In this document: positions 24,530-34,476 of the stretch, in pieces
Position numbering within the stretch: position 1 is the stretch's first letter
How the letters are laid out: the number at the start of each line of letters is the position of its first letter
NCBI RefSeq assembly: GCF_000725485.1
Contig: NZ_JOAG01000003.1
Span: 310,001-374,000, forward strand
Direction: 5' to 3'
Source of the DNA: Nonomuraea candida
Lineage (GTDB): Bacteria; Actinomycetota; Actinomycetes; Streptosporangiales; Streptosporangiaceae
Length of the DNA stretch: 64,000 nucleotides
The notes under the pieces: model-generated
The model's database searches: none
Seen by the model: the letters and a program-made list of their open reading frames with translations, nothing else
Told to the model about the DNA's origin: nothing
Program-made: the position numbers and the translations under genes

Positions 24530-25065
24530 CCAGGCCCTTGCCCGCGGCCACCTCCGACCGGCTTTCCCGGCCTGGCCGTTCCCATGGGCACCGAGCCGCG
24601 CGCCCTGAGACGCCCTCAGAGGCGGGAAAGGGTCGCGAGGGGTGTCGTGGGACCCCAGGGGACAGCCGCAGCCTCCCAGGGGCCCCAGAAGGCCCCTGTG
24701 ACCGCCAGGCGCGGCGGAACCCCGGCCCCGGGCGATCACCACCGGGCCGCAGGCGCATGGAAGGCCCTATCGGCGAGGGTGGCCGGTGCCGTTTCAGAGC
24801 AGCACCGACCCCGGTAGCGCCCTGCGCGGCCCGGTCCCGCGCGTAAACCGGCCCCAGGTGGAGCCGATCACCGCGGCACGAACCCGCGCGAAACCAGCCC
24901 CGGCCCCAGCCGGTCAGGCACGGGAACGATCCCGCACGGACCGGTCAGGCACGGAGACACCCGAGCCCATCAGGCGAGGAACCGCCCCTCGCCGGAGCCG
25001 GCGAGCCGCCGAGCCGATCCCGCGCGGGACCGGCCGGACGACGAGCCGGCCCCGGGCGGAGGCGG

Positions 25066-27132
25066 TCAGGCGTCGATGTGGTCGCGGTCCACCTCGGCCG
25101 CGCTGTTGACGATGAACTCCCGTCGCGGCGCGACCTCGCTGCCCATCAGCAGGTTGAAGATCCCGTCGGCCGCCTCGGCGTCCTCGATGCGCACCCGGCG
25201 CAGGATGCGGTGGCGCGGGTCCATCGTCGTCTCGGCGAGCTGGTCGGCGTCCATCTCGCCCAGACCCTTGTAGCGCTGCACCGGGTCCTTCCAGCGCTTG
25301 CCCCGCCGCTCCAGGTCGCGCAGCACCTTCTGCAGCTCCGCGTCGGAGTAGCAGTAGATGTACTTGTCCTTGCCCCGGCCGGGGTTGCTGAGCTCGATGC
25401 GGTGCAGCGGCGGCACGGCGGCGAAGACGCGCCCGGCCTCCACCATGGGCCGCATGTAGCGGTGGAAGAGGGTCAGCAGCAGGCAGCGGATGTGGGCGCC
25501 GTCCACGTCGGCGTCGGCCATGAGGATGACCTTGCCGTAGCGGGCGGCCTCGATGTCGAACGAGCGGCCGGAGCCGGCGCCGACGACCTGGATGATCGCG
25601 GCGCACTCGGCGTTCTTGAGCATGTCGCTCACGGACGCCTTCTGCACGTTGAGGATCTTGCCGCGGATCGGCAGCAGGGCCTGGAACTCCGAGTCGCGCG
25701 CCAGCTTGGCGGTGCCCAGCGCGGAGTCTCCCTCGACGATGAACAGCTCGCTGCGGTCGACGGCGTCACTGCGGCAGTCGACCAGCTTGGCCGGCAGCGC
25801 GGAGCTCTCCAGCGCGCTCTTGCGGCGCTGGTTGTCGCGGTGCTCGCGGGCCGCGATGCGGGCCTTCGCGGCGGCGACGATCTTCTCCAGCACCGCCCGC
25901 AGCGGCTGCTTGTAGCCGCGCGGCGGGTTGGCGAACAGCTCCTTGAGCTCGCGCGAGACCACGTGGGAGACGATGCGGGTGGCCGCGGAGGTGCCGAGCA
26001 CCTCCTTGGTCTGCCCCTCGAACTGCGGCTCGGGCACCCTGACCGTCACGACGCCGGTGAGGCCCTCGGAGATGTCGTCCTTGGTGACGGGGTCGTCGCC
26101 GTTCTTCAGCAGGCGGGTCTCGCGCAGCAGCTCGTTGATCGTGCGGACGAGGCCGCGCTCGAACCCGCTCACGTGCGTGCCGCCCTTGGGCGTGGCGATC
26201 ACGTTGACGAACGAGCGCACGGTGGACTCGTAGCCCTTGCCCCACCGGATCGCCACGTCGACGCTGAGCTCGCGCTGCACCTCGGTGGGCGTCATGTGGC
26301 CCTGGTCGTCGAGGACCGGCACGGTCTCGTGGAAGTGGCCGACGCCCTGGAGTCGCAGCACGTCGCAGACGGGCTCGTCGCGGGCGAGGAACTCGGTGAA
26401 CTCGGAGATGCCGCCCTCGAAGCGGAACTCCTCCTCCACGCGCTCCTCGTGCCGGCTGTCGTAGACGGCCAGGGTCAGGCCGGGCACCAGGAACGCGGTC
26501 TGCCGCAGGCGCACGTGGATCTCGTCGAGCGAGACCTCGGCGTCGGGCAGGAAGATCTGCTTGTCGGCCCAGAAGCGCACGCGGGTGCCGGTCGGGTTTC
26601 TGGGCTGCTTGGCGCCGACGCGCAGGCCGGACTTCTTCTTGAACTTGGCCGTCGGCCCCTCGCCGTCGAAGACGCCGGGGACGCCGCGGCGGAAGCTGAT
26701 CTCGTGTACGAGGCCGTCGCGGTCGACCTCCACGTCGACGCGCGCCGACAGGGCGTTGACCACGGAGGCGCCCACGCCGTGCAGGCCGCCGGAGGCGCCG
26801 TAGGAGCCGCCGCCGAACTTGCCGCCCGCGTGGAGCTTGGTGTAGACGAGCTCGACGCCCGCCAGCCCCGACTTGGGCTCGATGTCGACCGGGATGCCCC
26901 GGCCGTTGTCGCGCACCTCGATGGACCCGTCGGGGTAGAGCTCGACCTCGATCCGGTCGCAGTGCCCCGCCAGCGCCTCGTCCACGCCGTTGTCGACGAT
27001 CTCCCAGAGGCAGTGCATGAGGCCGCGACTGTCGGTGGACCCGATGTACATGCCCGGGCGTTTGCGAACTGCCTCGAGGCCCTCAAGCACCGACAGGTGA
27101 CGAGCCGTGTAACCCGCCTCCACTAGCGTCAC
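25066..27132 (-). CDS. parE: DNA topoisomerase IV subunit B (ParE)
   Basis: A 688-residue GyrB/ParE-type ATPase subunit partnering ParC (19564-22068). The GHKL ATP site is visible as EIVDNGVDEA (Glu44, Asn48), DNGRGIPVDI and GGLHGVGASVVNAL. The transducer has the QTKEVLGTSAA segment. The TOPRIM domain contains IVEGDSALG and LMADADVDGAHI, followed by QRYKGLGEMDADQL. Length is typical for actinobacterial ParE and the E. coli GyrB insert is absent. The GTG at 27132 is preceded by GGGGAG. It is encoded in the opposite direction to parC, about 3 kb away, so the two are not cotranscribed. Confidence 0.93.
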   Translation of the reverse strand: MTLVEAGYTARHLSVLEGLEAVRKRPGMYIGSTDSRGLMHCLWEIVDNGVDEALAGHCDRIEVELYPDGSIEVRDNGRGIPVDIEPKSGLAGVELVYTKLHAGGKFGGGSYGASGGLHGVGASVVNALSARVDVEVDRDGLVHEISFRRGVPGVFDGEGPTAKFKKKSGLRVGAKQPRNPTGTRVRFWADKQIFLPDAEVSLDEIHVRLRQTAFLVPGLTLAVYDSRHEERVEEEFRFEGGISEFTEFLARDEPVCDVLRLQGVGHFHETVPVLDDQGHMTPTEVQRELSVDVAIRWGKGYESTVRSFVNVIATPKGGTHVSGFERGLVRTINELLRETRLLKNGDDPVTKDDISEGLTGVVTVRVPEPQFEGQTKEVLGTSAATRIVSHVVSRELKELFANPPRGYKQPLRAVLEKIVAAAKARIAAREHRDNQRRKSALESSALPAKLVDCRSDAVDRSELFIVEGDSALGTAKLARDSEFQALLPIRGKILNVQKASVSDMLKNAECAAIIQVVGAGSGRSFDIEAARYGKVILMADADVDGAHIRCLLLTLFHRYMRPMVEAGRVFAAVPPLHRIELSNPGRGKDKYIYCYSDAELQKVLRDLERRGKRWKDPVQRYKGLGEMDADQLAETTMDPRHRILRRVRIEDAEAADGIFNLLMGSEVAPRREFIVNSAAEVDRDHIDA

Positions 27133-27379
27133 TCCAGCTCCCCTGGTCTAGGCATCGAACACGTGTGCGTAGCCTACCGTTCTTCCCGGAGGCGCGCGTA
27201 CAAGCTTGCCATGGCGGCACGTTTGCCGTTACCAACCGGCTGATCGTCATTACTTGGGGACACATTCCGCTCTGGGCGTAGAGAGCCGGCGGTTGGGAAG
27301 CTCCAGGTCCGGTTAGATGTTGTTCCAAGTGACTGACGCCAGATCCTCGCTTCGGCGGGGGTGACCCGAAAGGCGATAC

Positions 27380-27610
27380 GTGACTGGAGCTCTCGCCCCC
27401 GTTAAGCCGCTGACGGCCCTCGACCGCTGCGACCGCTGCGGTGCCCAGGCCTACATTCGCGCGACCCTGCCCGTGGGTGGGGAGTTGCTGTTCTGCGCCC
27501 ACCATGGGCGTCAGCACATCGCAGCGTTGCGCGAAAAGGGCGCCGACATCCTGGACGAGTCGGCTCGCCTCAGCGAAACCCCTTCCATTGCCCCCAACGA
27601 CGAGCGCTGA
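27380..27610 (+). CDS. DUF7455 small zinc-binding-like protein
   Basis: A 76-residue actinobacterial protein with DRCDRCGAQAYIRATLP and ELLFCAHHGRQH, a CxxC...CxxH-like arrangement suggesting a zinc ribbon. I recognise it as the DUF7455 type, often next to parE and the sigA region. The GTG at 27380 has AAAGG 6-8 nt upstream. It is divergent from parE with a 247-bp shared control region in which I could not fix a promoter. A very strong terminator follows. Function is unknown. Confidence 0.85.
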   Translation: MTGALAPVKPLTALDRCDRCGAQAYIRATLPVGGELLFCAHHGRQHIAALREKGADILDESARLSETPSIAPNDER

Positions 27611-27650
27611 CCGGCGCTGGTCGTGATGAGATAACCACATATTGCACGAT

Positions 27651-27689
27651 CAGAACGGCGACCCCGGACTCCCCGGGGTCGCCGTTCTG
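27651..27689 (+). terminator. Strong intrinsic terminator after DUF7455
   Basis: A perfect 15-bp stem, CAGAACGGCGACCCC (27651-27665) and GGGGTCGCCGTTCTG (27675-27689), has a 9-nt loop. It lies 40 bp after the DUF7455 stop. Its right arm runs into a tandem repeat. Confidence 0.9.
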
Positions 27690-27827
27690 CGTTCACCCCC
27701 ACCCCTCCGGGCCGCCGTCCTGCGTTCACCCTCGCCCTCCGGGCCGCCGTCCTGCGTTCACCCTCGCCCTCCGGGCCGCCGTCCTGCGTTCACCCCCACC
27801 CCTCCGGGCCGCCGTCCTGTGCCCGTC
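27681..27827. repeat. 32-33-bp tandem repeats growing from the terminator arm
   Basis: Four copies start GCCGT(T/C)CTGCGTTCACCC and end CTCCGGGCC (27681-27713, 27714-27745, 27746-27777, 27778-27810), with a partial fifth. The first copy begins inside the terminator's right arm. The 552-bp gap 27611-28162 has no credible gene; an ORF through the array is an artefact of the repeat. Confidence 0.85.
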
Positions 27828-28162
27828 TTCATCCCTCCGCCCAGGGGTGGATCCGAGCCCGAGATCCCGCGGCTTTCCTCCGTTCAACCCGCCCCGGATG
27901 AGCGGGAATCCGATTCTGCGAGCTCCCACTTGGGCGATTCCCCCCTCATCAGCCCCAGACCAGGACAACTCCCCCTCCCGATCCGTCACCCCACCGACGC
28001 GACCGCGTTCGCGGCGACGGGCGCGACGGGCCGGCAACCTGCGCCACTGGGGCCATTGCCGCCGACTGAAGTCATCGAAGTCGCCGAAGTCGCCGGACTC
28101 GCCGGCGGGTCCGGACAGGGCGTGGACCAGGGCGCTGGCCAGGGCGAATAGGGTAAGGGGCT

Positions 28163-28909
28163 GTGTTGATCCTGTTGCCGCCGTCCGAAGGCAAGGCGTC
28201 GCAGGGCAGCGGTCCCCCTGTGGGCGAGCTGTCCTTCCCCGTCCTCGACAAGTCCCGCAAGCGGGTGCTGAACGCGCTCGTCCGGGCGTCCAAGCGCCGC
28301 GACGCGCTCGACGTGCTGGGCCTGACGCCGGGGCTGGCGGGTGAGCTGGCCAAGAACGTGGCACTGAAGACCGCCCCCACACTTCCCGCCGCCGAGCTCT
28401 ACACCGGCGTGCTCTACGACAACCTGGGCCTGGACACCTTGGACGAGGAGTCGAGGAAGCGGGCGGAGGAGTCGTTGCTGATCTTCTCGGGCCTGTGGGG
28501 TGTGGTGAAGATCACAGACTGGATCCCGCCGTACCGGCTCTCGATGGGCGTCAATCTCCAGCCGCTCGGCGGGCTGGCCGCGTTCTGGCGCCCGCAGATC
28601 AGCAAAGAGCTGGACCGGGTGCCGGGGCTGGTGGTGGATCTGCGTTCGGCGACGTACGCGGGGGCCTGGCAGCCGGGCGAGCGCTCGGTGACAGTACGCG
28701 TCTTCAGGGACGGCAAGGTCGTCAGCCACATGGCCAAGGCGACCCGGGGCGAGATCGCCCGCGCCCTGCTCAGGCAGGACACGGCACCTTCCGCCCCCGA
28801 CGAACTGGCCAAGATCCTCGACACCCTCGGCTACACCGTCACCCTGACCGAACCACCCCGCCCCACCCGCCCCTGGACCCTGGACGTCCACGTCACCGAC
28901 CCCACCTGA
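28163..28909 (+). CDS. yaaA: YaaA-family peroxide stress protein (DUF328)
   Basis: A 248-residue member of the YaaA/DUF328 family, whose E. coli member lowers free iron and limits DNA damage during peroxide stress. Diagnostic parts are the N-terminal ILLPPSEGKA, the central LYTGVLYDNLGLD and IFSGLWGVVKITDWIPPYRL, and the FRDGKVVSHMAK segment near the C-terminus. The final 20 residues are proline-rich and variable. The GTG start at 28163 has a GGGTAAGGGG site. It stands alone, convergent with sigA. Confidence 0.9.
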   Translation: MLILLPPSEGKASQGSGPPVGELSFPVLDKSRKRVLNALVRASKRRDALDVLGLTPGLAGELAKNVALKTAPTLPAAELYTGVLYDNLGLDTLDEESRKRAEESLLIFSGLWGVVKITDWIPPYRLSMGVNLQPLGGLAAFWRPQISKELDRVPGLVVDLRSATYAGAWQPGERSVTVRVFRDGKVVSHMAKATRGEIARALLRQDTAPSAPDELAKILDTLGYTVTLTEPPRPTRPWTLDVHVTDPT

Positions 28910-29047
28910 CCCCGATCCGGCACCCGCCCGTGCCAGGCGCCCCGTGCCGCGATCCACATCGCCACCCTGTGCCCGATGCCCACGAAAACCAGGCGCCCGG
29001 CAGCCGCGCCCCTGGACGTCGGGCCTCCGGACGCAGGGACCCCGGAA

Positions 29048-29093
29048 ACGTCTCACGCCCCGCCGGTGAGTAACCGGCGGGGCGTGGAGACGT
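29048..29093. terminator. Terminator between yaaA and sigA
   Basis: A 13-bp perfect stem, ACGCCCCGCCGGT (29055-29067) and ACCGGCGGGGCGT (29073-29085), with a 5-nt loop extends by seven more pairs (ACGTCTC/GAGACGT) across one bulged G. It follows the minus-strand sigA stop and can also serve convergent yaaA. Confidence 0.85.
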
Positions 29094-29143
29094 GCGTGGT
29101 GCGGCCAGGGCCCTCGCGGGAGGGCCCAGGGCCTCGGCCCGGG

Positions 29144-30802
29144 TCAGTCCAGGTAGTCGCGCAGGACCTGGGACCGGGACGGGTGGCGCAGCTTGGACAT
29201 GGTCTTCGACTCGATCTGGCGGATGCGCTCACGGGTGACCCCGTAAACCTTGCCGATCTCGTCGAGGGTCTTCGGCTGACCGTCGGTGAGCCCGAAGCGC
29301 ATCGACACGACGCCCGCCTCCCGCTCCGACAACGTGTCGAGAACGGAGTGCAACTGCTCCTGCAGCAGCGTGAAGCTGACGGCGTCGGCCGGGACGATGG
29401 CCTCGGAGTCCTCGATGAGGTCGCCGAACTCGCTGTCGCCCTCCTCACCCAGCGGGGTGTGGAGGGAAATGGGCTCGCGGCCGTATTTCTGGACCTCGAC
29501 GACCTTCTCGGGCGTCATGTCCAGCTCGCGGGCCAGCTCTTCCGGCGTGGGCTCGCGACCCAGGTCCTGCAGCATCTGCCGCTGGACGCGGGCCAGCTTG
29601 TTGATCACTTCGACCATGTGGACCGGGATGCGGATGGTCCGCGCCTGGTCGGCCATGGCACGCGTGATCGCCTGCCGGATCCACCACGTGGCGTAGGTGG
29701 AGAACTTGTAGCCCTTGGTGTAGTCGAACTTCTCGACGGCCCTGATCAGGCCCAGGTTGCCTTCCTGGATCAGGTCGAGGAAGAGCATGCCGCGCCCGGT
29801 GTAGCGCTTGGCCAGCGAGACCACGAGCCGGAGGTTGGCCTCCAGCAGGTGGTTCTTGGCGCGGCGGCCGTCCTCGGCGATCCACTCCAGCTCGGCCTTG
29901 ACGTCGACCGGCAGGCCGTCGGCCTCGCCGCCGCCGAGCTGCTCCTCGGCGAACAGGCCGGCCTCGATGCGCTTGGCCAGCTCGACCTCCTGCTCGGCGT
30001 TGAGCAGGGGGACCTTGCCGATCTGCTTGAGGTAGTCCTTCACCGGGTCGGCGGTGGCGCCGGCGGCGGCGACCTGCGCCACGGGCGCGTCGTCGTCGTC
30101 GTCGGAGAGGATGAGGACCTCGTCCTCGCTCTTCTCCACCGCCGCGACGTCGGCGGCCTTGGGCTCGTCGTCGGAGTCGGCGTCGTCGTCGGAGTCGCCC
30201 TCGGCGTCGGCATCGTCCTCGGCGACGATGTCGTCGTCGACGTCGATGTCCTCGAGGTCCTCCAGCACCACGTCGCCGTCGAGCTCGAGGTCCTCGTCGT
30301 CGTCCGTCTCGCCCCGCGGGGCCTCGGGCGCCTTCGGCTTGGTCTCGGCAGGCCCAGCGTTCTTCTGCTCGGCCTTCTTGGCGGCGGCGGGAGCCGCGGC
30401 CTTCTTCGCCGCCGGGGCGGCCTTCTTGGCAGGGGCCGCCTTCTTGGCGGCCGGCTCGGCTTCAGCGGTGCCCACGACCGCGGTCACGGTCTCGGGCTGC
30501 TGCTCTTTGGCGGCCGCCGCCGTCTTGGTCTTGACGGGGGCGGCGGTGCGGCGCTTTGCTGGACCACGAGACTTCTTCGGCGCAGCCGAATCCGCGGCGG
30601 TCACCACCACGGTCACGCCCTCTTTGCTGAGGTTCCGCAAGAACGCGGCGGCGTGCGACATGGGGATGTCCGCCTCCTCGAAGGCCTGACGGACATCCTC
30701 AGACTCGAGGAAACCCTGCGAGCGCCCACGCTCGAGCAGTCGCTGAATGACGGGCTCGTTCAGCTCTTGTGGCTTCGAGCGAGTCGAACTTGCAGGCGAC
30801 AC
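29144..30802 (-). CDS. sigA: Principal RNA polymerase sigma factor (SigA/HrdB, RpoD)
   Basis: A 552-residue group 1 sigma factor. Region 1.2-2 includes [20 protein letters not shown] and the -10-recognition helix ([20 protein letters not shown]). Region 3 follows, and region 4 contains [19 protein letters not shown]. The N-terminal about 230 residues hold an Ala/Lys-rich low-complexity stretch ([15 protein letters not shown]) and a long acidic run ([17 protein letters not shown]), as in actinomycete HrdB/SigA. I chose the GTG at 30802 ([12 protein letters not shown]), matching HrdB-type N-termini; the longer ORF up to 30934 is not needed. The phosphatase fragment gene lies upstream in the same orientation. 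Confidence 0.95.
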   Translation of the reverse strand: MSPASSTRSKPQELNEPVIQRLLERGRSQGFLESEDVRQAFEEADIPMSHAAAFLRNLSKEGVTVVVTAADSAAPKKSRGPAKRRTAAPVKTKTAAAAKEQQPETVTAVVGTAEAEPAAKKAAPAKKAAPAAKKAAAPAAAKKAEQKNAGPAETKPKAPEAPRGETDDDEDLELDGDVVLEDLEDIDVDDDIVAEDDADAEGDSDDDADSDDEPKAADVAAVEKSEDEVLILSDDDDDAPVAQVAAAGATADPVKDYLKQIGKVPLLNAEQEVELAKRIEAGLFAEEQLGGGEADGLPVDVKAELEWIAEDGRRAKNHLLEANLRLVVSLAKRYTGRGMLFLDLIQEGNLGLIRAVEKFDYTKGYKFSTYATWWIRQAITRAMADQARTIRIPVHMVEVINKLARVQRQMLQDLGREPTPEELARELDMTPEKVVEVQKYGREPISLHTPLGEEGDSEFGDLIEDSEAIVPADAVSFTLLQEQLHSVLDTLSEREAGVVSMRFGLTDGQPKTLDEIGKVYGVTRERIRQIESKTMSKLRHPSRSQVLRDYLD

Positions 30803-31044
30803 GAACACCTCTCGAACGAACGCGTGGCGACAATGGACCCAGATGCCCGCTGGGGGGCTGTTGCCTCTCTCGGAGATCGGTGAGGCCGTGCGGACCGCGA
30901 CGGACCTGCACAGCATTGTGGCACGACCCCGCACTCCATACGGCCACCTCCCGGCGGTTGACCTCCACCCTAGGCCGACCCAGACAGTAGTGCGTACGTA
31001 AGCGGGGCACTGATACCCGAAAGCAACCGTTATGACTGTTTCAT

Positions 31045-32268
31045 TCAGTCACTCTTCGTGGCTGGTGGGACGTGAATTGCGAGCGCGGTAACGTCATCAT
31101 CCTGTTCATATCCAGACAACATCCGGTCAACCAGGAAGTCCAGCAGCATATGCGGACTGCTCACCACCTCTGGCGGCGCTTCGGTCACAACACTGCAAAG
31201 CTCTGCCAGCCCGGCGTCGAGCCCCCGCTTCCTGTTCTCCACGAGCCCGTCGGAGTAGAGCACGGCGGTATGGCCGGGCGGCACCACGAACCGGAACTGC
31301 CTGCGACTGGTCGGCCAGCCTAGCGGAGTGCCCGGCTCGGCGTCGCACAGGATCGCCGTGCCCTGCGGAGAGACCAGGACGGGCGGCGGGTGCCCGGCCA
31401 GGGCCAGCGTGCCCTCGCCGGTGACCGGCTCGACCACCATGTACGCCAGCGTCGTGACCTGCTCCTCCTCTTCCGTGGCCTCGAAGACCCGGTCGAGCCC
31501 GGTGAGCACGGCCGCGGGCGGCGGGTTGGTCAGCGCCAGCGCCCGCATGGCGTTGCGGATGCGCCCCATGCCGGCCGCGGCCTTGACGCCCTTGCCCATG
31601 ACGTCGCCGACGACCGCCGCGACGCGGCCGTCCTGCAGCACGAACGCGTCGTACCAGTCGCCGCCGACCTGCACGTGGCGGCTGCCCGAGCGGAAGCGCT
31701 GGGCCAGCACCAGGCCCTTGACCACCGGCAGGCGGTCGGGCAGCAGGCTGCGCTGCAGCGTCTCTGCGGTGCGGTGCTCGCGCTCGAACAGCGTGGCCCG
31801 CTCCACCGCCAGCGCGCACTGGCCGGCCAGCGCCTCCAGGAAGACGCCGTCCTCCTGGGAGATCTTCTGCGGGCGGGTGAAGGAGAACCGCAGCGCGCCC
31901 AGGGCGCGGCCGGCGGCCAGCAGCGGCAGACCCACCCAGGCCCGCTCGTCGCCGTGGGCCAGGAACCCGGCCAGCACCTCCTCGTCGCCGCCGGCCTCCA
32001 GGAGCTGGGCCTTCAGCGACTCGGGCGACTCGGCGAAGACCGGCCGGCGGCTGTTGACCGCCATGGTCATCACGTTGGAGTGGGACAGCGGGATCTCGTC
32101 GCCGGTGGCGCCGGACGCCTCCAGGATGCCCTCGCCGTTGATCAGCTTGAGCGCGGCGCGGTCGGTGTCGAGCAGCGCGACCGCCGAGCGGTCGGCGGCC
32201 AGGGCGGTACGGCCCACGTCGATGATGACCTGCACCACCTGCTCGACCGTCAGCGCCTCGGCGAGCAT
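31045..32268 (-). pseudogene. GAF-PP2C (SpoIIE-type) phosphatase, 3' part of a gene split by an amber codon
   Basis: This frame continues the PAS gene (32317-33138) with only a TAG (32317-32319) between them. The 407 residues from ATG 32268 hold a GAF domain (about 1-165; QVIIDVGRTALAADRSAVALL) and a PP2C/SpoIIE serine phosphatase domain with GGDWYDAF, GDVMGKGVKAA, LYSDGLVENRKRG and DDDVTALAIHV metal-binding motifs intact. Such PAS-GAF-PP2C proteins regulate anti-sigma partner switching. Sixteen codons between TAG and ATG read as normal linker (LGAAALRTARLQGATA), so the split looks like a point mutation, readthrough or sequencing error. The internal ATG has only a weak AGGG site, so separate translation is possible but unproven. 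Confidence 0.8.
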
Positions 32269-32316
32269 GGCCGTGGCGCCCTGCAGCCGGGCCGTGCGCA
32301 GGGCGGCGGCGCCGAG

Positions 32317-33138
32317 CTAGTCGGTCAGCCTGCCGCGCATCTCCTCGGCCTCGCGCTGCGGCGTGACGTCGGTGTTGGCGCCGACCCACTCGACCACCCT
32401 GCCGTGGCGGATGATCGGCACGGCGCGCACCTCGAAGTGGCGGTAACCGCTGGCGCGGGTGCGCACGCGGTAGTTCCACTCGAACATGGTGCGGCCGCGC
32501 AGGGCCTCGCGCCAGGCCTCCTCGGTCTGCTGGCGCTCCTCGGGGTGCACGACCTCCAGCCAGCCGTTGGCGAGGTATTCCTCCAGGCCCTGGCCGGTGA
32601 TGGCGCGCCACTGCGGGGCGTCCTCGATCACCGCGCCGGTGGGCGAGGTGATCCAGACGAGCTGGGACTGCGCCTCGACCAGCGAGCGGTAGCGCTCCTC
32701 GCTGCGGCGCAGCGCCTCCTCGGTCTGGCGGCTCTCGGTCACGTCGAGCCCGACCAGCGCGATCGCGCGCAGCTCGCCCTGGTCGTCGTGGACCGGCGAG
32801 AACGACAGCGACCAGTGCCTGGTGTCGCCCTCCGCCGACCGCACCCGCACGCGGCCCTCGGTGACGGGCGCGTCGGTCTCGATGACGGCCTGCACGGCAT
32901 GGGTGATGATCTGGCTGAGGTCGGCGGCGAGCACCTCGACGGGCGCCCTGCCGACCATGCGCTCCGCGGGCACGTTGACGACGTCGCTGAACACGTCGTT
33001 GACCCGCTGGATGCGGCTGTCGGCGTCGAAGAACGCGAAGGCGAACTCCGCCTCCGACAACATGCCCTTGAAGAGGGCGGAGTCTGAGATGTCCACATCC
33101 GACTCCCGGGGACGGGGAACGGAGGTCTCGGCGCTCAT
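32317..33138 (-). CDS. Tandem PAS sensor, 5' part of an amber-interrupted phosphatase
   Basis: The 273 residues carry two PAS domains: about residues 20-140 (EAEFAFAFFDADSRIQRVND, VGRAPVEVLA) and about 150-265 (YRSLVEAQSQLVWITSPTG, FEWNYRVRTRASGYRHFEVR, GANTDVTPQREAEE). The ORF ends at MRGRLTD then TAG, where relatives continue into a linker plus GAF and PP2C domains. The downstream frame is the same. A CAG-to-TAG change, one transition, would explain it. The ATG at 33138 has GGAGGT 7 nt upstream. If the stop is real, the product would be a PAS-only protein lacking phosphatase output. Confidence 0.85.
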   Translation of the reverse strand: MSAETSVPRPRESDVDISDSALFKGMLSEAEFAFAFFDADSRIQRVNDVFSDVVNVPAERMVGRAPVEVLAADLSQIITHAVQAVIETDAPVTEGRVRVRSAEGDTRHWSLSFSPVHDDQGELRAIALVGLDVTESRQTEEALRRSEERYRSLVEAQSQLVWITSPTGAVIEDAPQWRAITGQGLEEYLANGWLEVVHPEERQQTEEAWREALRGRTMFEWNYRVRTRASGYRHFEVRAVPIIRHGRVVEWVGANTDVTPQREAEEMRGRLTD

Positions 33139-33391
33139 GGTCCGCACCTCCGTCGCGTGCCAGGGTCTCCCACGCGGCACATCTCCATAACTGTGTATCG
33201 GCGTAGCGCAGCTCCGGGCGACCGGATTCTGCAGTACATCATCGACGATGGGCATGTACGGACGGAAGCCCCCGCCGCGGCCCTGTCGCCTCTAGGGTCT
33301 ACGCATCCTGTCAAAGTCGCTCCACATTGCGCAGCAAGATCAGGTTACAGCGCCAGATCTCCGGGGCGGATGCCGCCGGGTCTCCGGGCCC

Positions 33392-33961
33392 CTATGGGGC
33401 CTTCGCCGCGCGCTTGGCCTCCTGCTTGGCGGCGCGCACGCGGGCCAGGCTGTCGGCGTCGACCACGTCGGCGACCGACCGTCGCGACCCCTCCTCGCCG
33501 TAGGGTCCGGCTGCCTCACGCCAGCCTGACGGCTGGACCCCCAGTTGCTTGCCCAGCAATGCCAAAAAGATCTGGGCCTTCTGCTTGCCGTATCCCGGCA
33601 GGGCCATGAGTCGTTTCAACAAGTCTTTGCCGTCGGCGGCGTCGGCCCAGATCTTCTCGGGCCTGCCGTCATAGTGTTCGACGAGATAGGCCGCGAGCTG
33701 CTGGACGCGGGCGGCCATAGACTTGGGATAGCGGTGCACGGCCGGCTTCTCCGCCAGCAGCGCGGTGAACGCCTCGGGATCATAGGAGGCGATCTCCTCG
33801 GCGGTGAGGTCGTGCCCCAGCCGCTGGGAGATCGTGTAGGGCCCCGTGAACGCCCACTCCATGGGGATCTGCTGGTCGAGCAGCATGCCGACGAGCAGGG
33901 CGAGCGGGCTGCGGCCGAGGAGCTCGTCTGCCTCGCTCCGCTGGGCGAGCTGGATGCGCAT
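33392..33961 (-). CDS. HhH-GPD-type base-excision DNA repair protein
   Basis: A 189-residue DNA glycosylase-like protein. SPLALLVGMLLDQQIPMEWAF opens the HhH-GPD fold, and LMALPGYGKQKAQIFLALLG is the helix-hairpin-helix that grips DNA. A conserved Asp is likely in the C-terminal RRSVADVVDADSL. No FeS-cluster cysteines are present, so it is a compact actinobacterial form rather than Nth or MutY. The ATG at 33961 is preferred; a longer frame up to 34333 lacks support. The Lys/Ala tail KQEAKRAAKAP is typical. Lesion specificity is unknown. Confidence 0.88.
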   Translation of the reverse strand: MRIQLAQRSEADELLGRSPLALLVGMLLDQQIPMEWAFTGPYTISQRLGHDLTAEEIASYDPEAFTALLAEKPAVHRYPKSMAARVQQLAAYLVEHYDGRPEKIWADAADGKDLLKRLMALPGYGKQKAQIFLALLGKQLGVQPSGWREAAGPYGEEGSRRSVADVVDADSLARVRAAKQEAKRAAKAP

Positions 33962-34115
33962 GGAGACAGCTTCGCATGAAAGCTCGTCCGGTGAAGTGAA
34001 CACAGGCGTCGTGGGGCCTTGACACGAGCCCGAGAAAAGGTGAAATGAGAGCGCAAGTCGCCCTGCAGCCATTCCTGGGGGTTTGCCCCTGGGTCTCCAG
34101 AGGAATCTCACTCCT

Positions 34116-34340
34116 ATGCTCGCTCTGGCCACACGGTTCCTGCGGGAGCCGGTCAGTCTCAGGCTGGCCGAAGAGTTCCTGACCGTTCCCGTGGACACGA
34201 TCGATCGCTGCGTAGCCGACGTGTGCGCGTGCGCGCACCACCTGGGCATCTCAGCCACTCCTGAGATCGTGGAGCGCATCGCTCGCGAGCACCTGCTCGC
34301 GATCGTGAACTCCGCGCCGCCTCCCCGGAGCATCCGCTAG
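34116..34340 (+). CDS. Small helical protein (three-helix dimerisation-like)
   Basis: A 74-residue protein predicted to be all helical: LATRFLREPVSLRLAEEFL, VDTIDRCVADVCACAHHLG and PEIVERIAREHLLAIVNSA. The pattern resembles the short three-helix-bundle proteins found in actinobacteria, but the match is weak. ATG 34116 has AGAGGAA about 10 nt upstream; a further-upstream start at 34083 is possible. It is divergent from the HhH-GPD gene. No function can be given. Confidence 0.6.
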   Translation: MLALATRFLREPVSLRLAEEFLTVPVDTIDRCVADVCACAHHLGISATPEIVERIAREHLLAIVNSAPPPRSIR

Positions 34341-34476
34341 CGCATTCGCGGCCCGAGGGCCGGCCGAGCACGGACCACGTCATCGTGCCCGGCGAAAGCG
34401 CCGTCCCCGATAACATCGGGGTCACCAGGCCGAGTTCTACGCACCGTTTACGCCTGGAATACGAGAGAGTGAGGGT

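Noticed and set aside
24538..24846. ORFs in the gap between the carbonic anhydrase and parE
   Set aside because: Overlapping, Pro/Arg/Gly-rich frames on both strands without ribosome sites or families.
27642..28151. 169-codon ORF downstream of DUF7455
   Set aside because: Its first part is translated from the 32-bp repeat array and terminator; the rest has no coding bias.
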